Of a stretch of DNA of 64,000 bases, positions 57,152 through 64,000 are shown piece by piece. How positions within the stretch are numbered: the first letter of the stretch is position 1; the number at the start of each line of letters is the position of its first letter. The notes under the pieces were generated by a model. The model did no database searches. It was given only the letters and a program-made list of their open reading frames with translations, and was not told the origin of the DNA. The stretch lies in the NCBI GenBank assembly GCA_001630475.1, contig KV419397.1, positions 999,758 through 1,063,757 on the forward strand, given 5' to 3'. A program made the position numbers and the translations under genes. Source of the DNA: Sistotremastrum niveocremeum HHB9708. Lineage: Eukaryota > Basidiomycota > Agaricomycetes > Sistotremastrales > Sistotremastraceae.

Positions 57152-60100
57152 AGCGACTGGGAAGACGAGGACGATGGGGGAGAGAGAGATTCATGCGACT
57201 TAGTGAGGGAGTACTGCGAGCTTGAGTCGACAGAGGGTCAACATCGGTGCGCCATTCATATTCTTCTTATTCTTTCATTGTCTGATTTAATCATTTCAGT
57301 TACAAAGCTCCTGACAATCGTGATCGCCGTGATCGCGTCGAAAGACAGAACATCGCCTGGGGTTATATCATGGAAGACCTGACCGACGCGTTTCTCTCCT
57401 GGTCGCACGAAAACGATAGCAAGAACGACGAGAACAAATTTGAGGTAGCAGAGGACTCGGACGACAGTGGTGTGGAGGTTTTCAATATGTATTGTGAGTA
57501 TCAAAATCTATCTCATATCGATGTCGCGCTGACGATGAACCAGCGGTCAAACGCATCCGCTTCCCCTTCGACCCCGCCATCACCTCCGTCGTTCTCTTAG
57601 CCAAGCATGGATACATGGCGACATCGCCTGGTAATCCAGCTCGTTCGTTCTCATTCTCCGTCCTTCGACTTTATCACGCGCTCTCCAATCGATGCCCTCA
57701 GCTTTCCATGCAAGTTTTTGTGAAAAGTCTATGTTATCTACACTGTGTATGTACATTTATTGTAGTCCTAATAGGTATTGAATAGGAAATATAATAAAGG
57801 TCCCTTATCTTGCTTCGTACCGAACACAATTTTCCATCGCCTTCGACACTTACCTCGAGATTCAACGCCGAATCGAACAGCGGCTCAATAAAGAACTCGA
57901 TCGAACCGACCCCAATCGGAGCATTCAATATGCGTGCGTGCCTTGTAGTTACGTGCTAAAAGACGAACCAAAGCTTACGTACGGGACCCTCATCGCGATC
58001 GATGGGAACAACTCACTTGCGAGAGTGAAGCGAGTTGCCAAGCAAGAAAACGCCGAAGGCCGCTTAGAGTCCATCGAAAGAATTGACTCGCGGGAAATTC
58101 ACGACGCCATGTACATCAAAGCTAGCTACGTCAATCAATTCGAAAATGACCTGAAGTCGCAAACGAAGAAACGAAAAGAGAAAGCGAACTCTGACGACCC
58201 GAAAGTAACCAATGGAGATAAAGGTAAAGGGAAGGGCAAAGAGAAAGAGGGAACTGAAGAGGAGGACGACGATGAAATCGAAGAGGTAAGCGAGTATGCC
58301 TCTTTGAGCGTGTGAGCGAACTCACATTCCATCAGAATCCAGCCGGCGAAACGAAAAAGCCGTCGCCTTGCCCCGATCGGTGGAAGAACCTTGCCGACGA
58401 TTCTGAAAAGAAAGGTAAAGGGTACTTTAGCGAGACGGGCCTTTTCCTCGCTTCATGTCGACATGAAGCCGCACTGGCTTTCTGTGATATGGTCGAGAGC
58501 GGGGAGAAGTAAGCCTTTTTTTCTTAAGTTGTATCCTCAACTGAACACAAACGGCATAGATTCAAATATCCTCTTGCGCTCATCAATAAACTCATCGACC
58601 TCCTCCCCGACCCACTTCTTATCGGTTACGACATCGGGTGCGGCTTCTCTGAAAGCGCGCATAATAGCCATACCCTCGGTCCTCGCCTACACGCCTGCCT
58701 CACACGATTTCTGGTTGGCGGATTTCATTGTTACGGCCATGCTCGGAGCTGTTCAATCGACTGGCAGCCGCTCTACGTTCCAGGCGCCGGCCTCGAACAT
58801 TTCGAAGGGTGTGAGCAAATCTTCTCCCAGTCGAATGGATGTGCCCGATGTTCAAGAATGGCATCTCGTTTTCACCGTCAGCAATTGATTCATCGGTTCT
58901 TCAAGAATTGGAATGAAGAGCGATATCTCGAGTGCAGTAAGTGTTTCTTCTATTAGCATTCCTTCTCTAATTTCCTAAAATTTTTGCAGGCAATTTCATT
59001 CTGAAACGCTATAGAGATGCTACCGGCATCATTCATTCCCACCCAGCACTCTTAGCCGACGCCATGCTAAAGCTCGACATAACCGATCCAAAGACGTTCG
59101 AGACCTGGCTAAAGGAGGAAAGTGACTATCTCACATGCGATGATGATGCAGCTCCGGCCGTGGATCTCCGAGTTACCTATTTCCGAACCCTCGAGAAGCT
59201 TCGCGAGGCCGAGTAAGAGGGCCTTTCTCCATCATGTCTCCGAGACTCCGACTGACTGTTCGTCCAGGGCGAAGTTTGAAGCTGCGTCAAAGAAATTCAA
59301 GTCCACTCCTGCCAGCCGCTTCAAGAAAACAAAAAATAAGGGTGCAGTCACACAAGTCGAATCAGCATGGGTCAAGGGTCAAGATGCTGTGCTCGCGTTG
59401 CAGCGTTCTGCCGAGGAGCTCGAGGAGAAATTAGGGGTAGACGGGAGATGGCAGCCAGGAACGTCGGAATGGAAGGAGGGAGCAGCGTTGAATCGGGAGG
59501 AGGAGTTTTGTGAAGCGTTGGATCGGTTGGAGTCTTTGGTGGTAGCGCGGATCTTCGAGCTGGACAGACATGGTCAGGCAGGAACTGGTGCGTAATCAAG
59601 ATCATCTTATATCGATCTACTCTCACGTACCTACACCTACAGGCTATAAACTGCGACAACAGATAAGCAAAGCCTTGACTACGAGACAGCAAGCCATCAA
59701 GACCGCTCTCGAACAGTACAACACCCTCGCCAGAGAATTCATTCCCCCTCGTCCGACTTTCGATTCCAAACAAATCATGGATTGCGCTTATTTTGGCGAA
59801 TTCCAGATACTCAAACAAAGCCGACGAGGCATACTGGCCAAACCGTGGACGCGCCCGCTTGCAAGAGAAGGATCTCGTCTTTACTTCAAACTATTACGTG
59901 CTCACGAGGAAGTACACCGTCTCAACATCGAATATCGACGACTCAAGACGTTCATGGCTGAAGAAGAAGCCATTCTCTCTCTCCATCTCCTCCGTCTTCA
60001 GACCGCAAATCCCGCTCTCGCATACCAACTTTCCATTCGACTTCAACGCTTTCGCTCCGCCAACACGATTCATGCCGAGAAATTACTTCATATCGAGGCC

Positions 60101-60333
60101 GTCGATGGATTTAGTGGAAATAAGGTGATTGGATACAGAGAGCTGGAACAGGGTCAGGCTACTATCGATTTACTCACGCAGAAGTTGAAGTTGGCGTCAG
60201 TGGACGATCACGAGAGTGAGGTTGACGACGAATCGGGCGATGAAGCGTTGGCCGATGGCTTAGAAGCTACGGTGAAACATGTAATATATACCAGCTAAAG
60301 TAATCGTCTATCGAATTTACAAATAGTGCTATG

Positions 60334-61044
60334 TAGTGTTTGAAAGTCCAGTCCACGTGACTGCAGGCAACCGCAGGTCGTGGTGGGGTCGTGACTGGAC
60401 TGCAGTTGCTGGTCATCTAGATTTCTGANNNNNNNNNNNNNNNNNNNNNNNNNNNNNNNNNNNNNNNNNNNNNNNNNNNNNNNNNNNNNNNNNNNNNNNN
60501 NNNNNNNNNNNNNNNNNNNNNNNNNNNNTAGTGTTTGAAAGTCCAGTCCACGTGACTGCAGGCAACCGCAGGTCGTGGTGGGGTCGTGACTGGACTGCAG
60601 TTGCTGGTCATCTAGATTTCTGAAAATCAGGCAACCAGCAACTGCAGTCATGACCAGTCGCAACCGTGGTCGCAACCATGGACCCTTAAGGGCCCTCAGA
60701 CAGGGTGTTCCCAGGGTATCTTGGGTCTCAAGTGACCATTTATGGTCATGTATTCATCAAATATGGTACCATATAGTGTTCCTATGTGTTAATACACACT
60801 ATATGACCACTAATAAGACTCAAAAACAATATATAAATGAATAAAATAATGGTTTATGCCAGTTATAACCTCAGTTGCTGGCCATGACTGGTCAGGCAAC
60901 TGGTCTTTTTGTGACTGGTTGCCTGACCCTGCAACCGGTCGCAGTTGCCAGTCATGCAAAATTTTGACAGGCAACCGGACCGGCAGTTACCAGTCACGGG
61001 CAAAAAGTGAAAAAGTCCAGTCGCAACCGGACTTTCAAACTCTA
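60334..61044. mobile_element. hAT-like MITE, TAGTG type, copy B (around an assembly gap)
   Basis: Perfect 8 bp target duplication GTGCTATG (60326-60333 and 61045-61052). Ends TAGTGTTTGAAAGTCCAGTC and, from the right, TAGAGTTTGAAAGTCCGGTT. The first 95 bp (60334-60428) are repeated exactly after 100 Ns (60529-60623). Counted from 60529, the element is 516 bp, the same length as copy C, to which it is similar in reverse orientation. Inserted 36 bp after the KDZ stop codon. Confidence 0.9.
60429..60528. other. Run of 100 N (assembly gap)
   Basis: Exactly 100 Ns, a conventional scaffold-gap size, flanked by two identical 95 bp copies of the left end of the MITE. Probably an unmerged contig overlap rather than missing sequence. 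Confidence 0.95.
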
Positions 61045-61052
61045 GTGCTATG

Positions 61053-61737
61053 ACCCAATCTATCAGACTGAGCGCAAGTTGAAGTCAGCGAACGCATGAC
61101 CACAATCGACGACTGCACTCGACACTGCAACGTACTATACGTCTGCGATGTTGCTCTAATCTGTCCATAGGCAATCTTGTTGATATTTGAAGTTTTTTGA
61201 TGCACACTGATACTATTCGGAATGTGAGGTAATTCACAGCTGACGTTCATGACATGCGTTCGGTGGGACATGCGGTCGAAGACTGAAATGCGTGAACGAC
61301 GAAGCCCTGCCGACGGTCATCAGTTCTCTTGCGTAATCGGTACTGTCAATTGAATCGATGTCCTGGATGAATGACTGGTCACATGAAGCTACCCTAGACA
61401 CCGTCCCTGTTCCTCTTAGACGTGAAGACCATTTCACAGTGTGAAACACCGCGCAGATTGTTCCTTGAGAAATATGACATGGATATTGTGAGAAACATTT
61501 GACAGTGATCCGGGGACTCCTTGATTTGATTTCTCACAACTGTATGCCTTCTGCGTTGACTTGCTCAAATTCTAATCCCCAATCAGTCAGTATCTTATCA
61601 GTCGGGAGTGATTCGGCAGTGTGATCGGAAGCAATGACGAGCCGAAAGTCGAACATTGCGTGACTGTCACAACGTTACTCTTGTTCGTCTCCTCGTTCAC
61701 GTCGTCCGTTCACTCAGAGCTTGCCCTTCAATTCTCG
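61053..61737. other. Intergenic stretch
   Basis: About 690 bp upstream of the gene at 61738. No repeat end or gene recognised. Confidence 0.4.
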
Positions 61738-63384
61738 ATGTCTTTCCTCCGCAAAGGCAAGAAGAACCCTCCGTGGTCGGAGCGCAACCTTCACGCCCTC
61801 GCCCTCGCCGATAATGTTCTCCCCCCTTCGGTGTCTGCTGAGGATGTACTGCGTATGCGGTTCCTCCTCAATTCTCTCGGCATGGGCGATATCATGCGGG
61901 CAGCTGATCTATCTGAAGCTGTCCACGAGGCCTTCATCCACAAGCGGCAAGTTCGCAAGTGGCATCGCGAAGAAACCGATCAACTTTTGAACGATATCGT
62001 GAGTACGCTCTTCTACTCAATTATGTCGATATCTGATTGTTCTCTTTCCAGGTCGGCGCAAAAGCGGCGTACGAAGATGTCGGTGTGATCACCATCACGA
62101 TTAGGCCAGAATATAACCCGGGGAAGACGACAAGGGGTGAAGAAAATATCTCGGTTTTGCTCCCTCCCCAGTTTCGCTACAACCCTGAAGTCAAGGCTCT
62201 GATCAAGACTTTTCGAACCGACCTGGCCCAGATCATCAGGCCTCATCTCACGTCGTTCCCCGCTCGCGCTCAATTCTCGGACGAATTTAAGGTGAGTAAC
62301 GAATGTCTATGCTTCCTGGTCAATTCTGAACGCAATTTTAGAACTTTTGGCACATGGATTTAACTGACAAGAGGTCCAAGATCCGTACCTCCTTCCCCAA
62401 CGGTCGCCTCCTCCTCGATCTCCCCAATCTCGCCGATTCGACCCCTGACGAAGAGTTCGACGAAACCTCTTCGCCGGTCAAGGGGGATGTCCCTCTCCCT
62501 GCCGATGTCGCTCCCGTTCCCACTCCCGTCGTTCCCCCCGTCGCTACCGCTCCGTCCACTCCTCGTAGAGAGGCACGCGGTGTCGCACAGCCGCGTCATC
62601 AGTCTCCCGTCCCGCCCTCGTCCGTTCCGTCGGTCTCGTCTTCGTCATCGTCCATACCTCGCACTCCTCAATCCCCTCGCGTTCGCGATGTGATGGACAT
62701 CGCACGAAACCACTAGGGTTTTAAAGTCCGGTCACGACTGGACTTTTTCCGTTTTTGCCCATGACTGGCAACTGCCGGTCCGGTTGCCTGCCAAAATTTT
62801 GGGCAACTGGCAACAGGACTGCAGTTGCGGTCCAGCAACCAGTTGCCAAAAAGACCAGTTGCCTGACCAGTCATGGCCACGACCTGAGGTCACAACTGGT
62901 CTAAATCATTATTTTAATCAATTATATATTACTTTTAGGTCTTATTAGTGGTCATATAGTGGCTAGTAACACATAGGAACACTATATAATACAATATATG
63001 ATGAATATATGGCCATAAATACCCACTTGACACCCAAAATACCCAGGGTATGCCCTTTCCCAGGACCCCTAAGGGTCCTCAGTCACGACCACGGTTGCGA
63101 CTGGTCATGACTGCAGTTGCCAGTTGCCTGATTTTTAGAAATCCAGATGACCAGCAACTGCAGTCCAGTCACGACCCCACCACGACCTTCGGTTGCCCGC
63201 AGTCACGTGGACTGGACCTTCGAACTCTAGAAACCACTTCCCCACTTCCCCTCCTCTCGCGCCCGTCTTCGTCCCTCGTCGAGGTCGTCGTGGCTATAAG
63301 ATGACTCAGACTCATACCGTTCTCTGGGTTTCCGGCTCTGAGGATGAAGACAATGCGGAACATGATGCTGAAGGCCAGCTCTGA
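61738..63384 (+). pseudogene. Uncharacterised basidiomycete protein, C-terminus cut off by a MITE
   Basis: Exons 61738-61998, 62052-62291 and 62342 onward. Function not recognised. The protein starts MSFLRKGKKNPPWSERNLHA, then VSAEDVLRMRFLLNSLGMGD, helical AVHEAFIHKRQVRKWHREET, a strand-rich core VGVITITIRPEYNPG and GEENISVLLPPQFRYNPEVK, NFWHMDLTDKRSKIRTSFPN, and a Pro/Ser-rich tail. At ARNH a 516 bp MITE (62714-63229) inserts; its first bases TAG form an in-frame stop, leaving 291 residues. After the element the original frame continues FPTSPPLAPVFVPRRG to EDNAEHDAEGQL and a stop at 63384, which would make 339 residues. Only a disordered tail is lost, so the truncated protein may still work. 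It may be a passenger of the neighbouring KDZ transposon or a host gene. Confidence 0.7.
62714..63229. mobile_element. 516 bp hAT-like MITE, TAGGG/TAGAG ends, copy C
   Basis: Perfect 8 bp target duplication GAAACCAC (62706-62713 and 63230-63237). Ends TAGGGTTTTAAAGTCCGGTC and, from the right, TAGAGTTCGAAGGTCCAGTC. Same length as the collapsed copy B and similar throughout, in opposite orientation. GGTTGC/GCAACC and CCAGTC/GACTGG clusters at both ends, AT-rich centre. Inserted into the last exon of the gene at 61738. Confidence 0.92.
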
Positions 63385-63697
63385 GGTATTGGGTTATAGA
63401 GTAGGGTCGTTGAGTCCAAACCGCTGGCTCGTCTTGTTGTCTCCCGTCGTCTTGTCGCATTGCGTTGTTCTTGTTTTTTGTTGTTGAAGAGTTGTTGAAA
63501 TAGCTACTGGTAGCTATTCTAGTTAGTCTAATTGTTGTTTCCTGACTGTAGTCTGTAGTACTCTTGAAATGTAATGCAACTACAAGCTTTCGATGCGTGA
63601 GAATGAAAAACTTCAACATGCACGTGACTCATGCTTAGCGAATGTCAACATCTGCGCTTGTCACTCAGAGCAACGTGTCGTCTCACCTCTCAAACTC
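63385..63697. other. Intergenic spacer
   Basis: 313 bp between the original stop of the upstream gene and the ATG at 63698. No feature recognised. Confidence 0.4.
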
Positions 63698-64000
63698 ATG
63701 ACTGTCGCCGACATCACTGCAGCGTACCTCGCTCAAGTCCAAGCCAAGCAGCCCACCCGTCGATCCAAGCGTAGTGGTGGTGCCAACAACTTGAAGAAAG
63801 TCGATCGCAAAGCGCAAGCAGCTGCTCGTGCTGAAAAGTGGGAAAAAATCAAGGTCGACGTCGAAAAACTCCATATCGAACTTGACCAGAAGATTAGTGC
63901 TATGGCTCTCACTCACGGTCTCAAATTCAAGGCAATGCGATCTATCGTTCTACGACTCGGCGGTCACGTTTCGACAAGGCGCCGCTCAAATCGCTTCAAT
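63698..64000 (+). CDS. Uncharacterised protein, 3' end beyond window
   Basis: Open for 101 codons from the ATG at 63698 to the window edge. Starts MTVADITAAYLAQVQAKQPT, with a basic RRSKRSGGANNLKKVDRKAQ segment and a long helix AEKWEKIKVDVEKLHIELDQ, then LTHGLKFKAMRSIVLRLGG and a basic STRRRSNRFN. The basic helical character suggests nucleic-acid binding (inference). I recall similar repeat-associated Agaricomycete hypothetical proteins, but no family can be named. An intron may exist near the edge. Confidence 0.55.
   Translation, partial: MTVADITAAYLAQVQAKQPTRRSKRSGGANNLKKVDRKAQAAARAEKWEKIKVDVEKLHIELDQKISAMALTHGLKFKAMRSIVLRLGGHVSTRRRSNRFN

Larger units (their letters stand above)
54644..60298 (+). 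pseudogene. KDZ-superfamily DNA transposase gene, split by a hAT-like insertion
   Basis: Cut-and-paste-type DNA transposase of the Kyakuja-Dileera-Zisupton superfamily. Exon 1 54644-54806 (MVHIKRSRSNAVRGSTSKIT... YTPKLLKQAIDASRKARLDA), exon 2 from 54859 (REALRDSGVVPLFGDSGLFM), interrupted at SESD by the 2178 bp element, resuming WEDEDDGGERDS at 57160. Later exons show WGYIMEDLTDAFLSWS, CVPCSYVLKDEP with IAIDGNNSLARVKR, CPDRWKNLADDSEKKGKGYF then SETGLFLASCRHEAALAFCD, YPLALINKLI, GYDIGCGFSES, CYGHARSCSIDWQPLYVPGA then GLEHFEGCEQIFSQSN, and a long helical C-terminus. These blocks and their order are diagnostic. About nine introns, all with GT-AG. The only disruption seen is the insertion; an ATG inside its right end (57122) could still start a shortened protein. 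Roughly 900 residues uninterrupted. Confidence 0.9.

Noticed and set aside
57122-57160. ATG at 57122 as the natural start of the KDZ transposase
   Set aside because: It lies in the terminal repeat of the inserted element; the true N-terminus is upstream at 54644, shown by the target duplication and by the conserved REALRDSGVVPLFGDSG block.
60295-60675. Minus-strand ORF running through the N gap
   Set aside because: It is an artefact: the frame is kept open by the Ns and by repeated MITE sequence.

Overview
The window is nuclear DNA of a filamentous basidiomycete, almost certainly a mushroom-forming Agaricomycete. The protein genes are cut by many short introns (about 45-70 bp, GT-AG). The gene set also fits: a three-part fungal tRNA ligase, basidiomycete-type sesquiterpene synthases, large families of F-box/leucine-rich proteins, and a KDZ (Kyakuja-Dileera-Zisupton) DNA transposase. 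I saw no bacterial operons, rRNA or CRISPR arrays, and no recognisable LTR or virus-like element.

Layout. 0-9 kb, all minus strand: tRNA ligase TRL1 (runs off the left edge), ribosomal protein eL14, a secreted or single-pass membrane protein, and two tandem short-chain dehydrogenases. 9-13 kb: two tandem F-box-like genes produced by a ~1.9 kb duplication. 15-25 kb: a sesquiterpene synthase followed by a ~4 kb unit duplicated in tandem; each unit carries one intact gene of unknown function and a decayed gene. 25.6-31.2 kb: an Aim11-like mitochondrial membrane protein, an F-box protein, and a phenol-hydroxylase-type FAD monooxygenase. 35-36.4 kb: a second sesquiterpene synthase with the same exon structure as the first. 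37.6-49 kb: four F-box-like paralogues on the plus strand (one a pseudogene) and an unrelated F-box gene on the minus strand, the last two pierced by small DNA elements. 50.6-53.3 kb: a nest of non-autonomous terminal-inverted-repeat elements. 54.6-60.3 kb: a KDZ transposase gene whose reading frame is split by a 2.18 kb hAT-like element. 60.3-64 kb: two 516 bp miniature elements (one around an assembly gap that looks artefactual) and two genes of unknown function.

The main theme is the right half, where at least ten terminal-inverted-repeat elements can be bounded to the base. Seven have perfect 8 bp target duplications and TIRs starting TAGTG/TAGAG/TAGGG or TAAGG. Three have TA target duplications. 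Several interrupt coding exons, and the target duplications let the uninterrupted gene be read directly. One F-box gene holds three different elements in its exons. The terpene synthases, the monooxygenase and possibly the dehydrogenases may belong to terpenoid metabolism, but they are spread over 20-30 kb among housekeeping genes, so a biosynthetic cluster is only a hypothesis.
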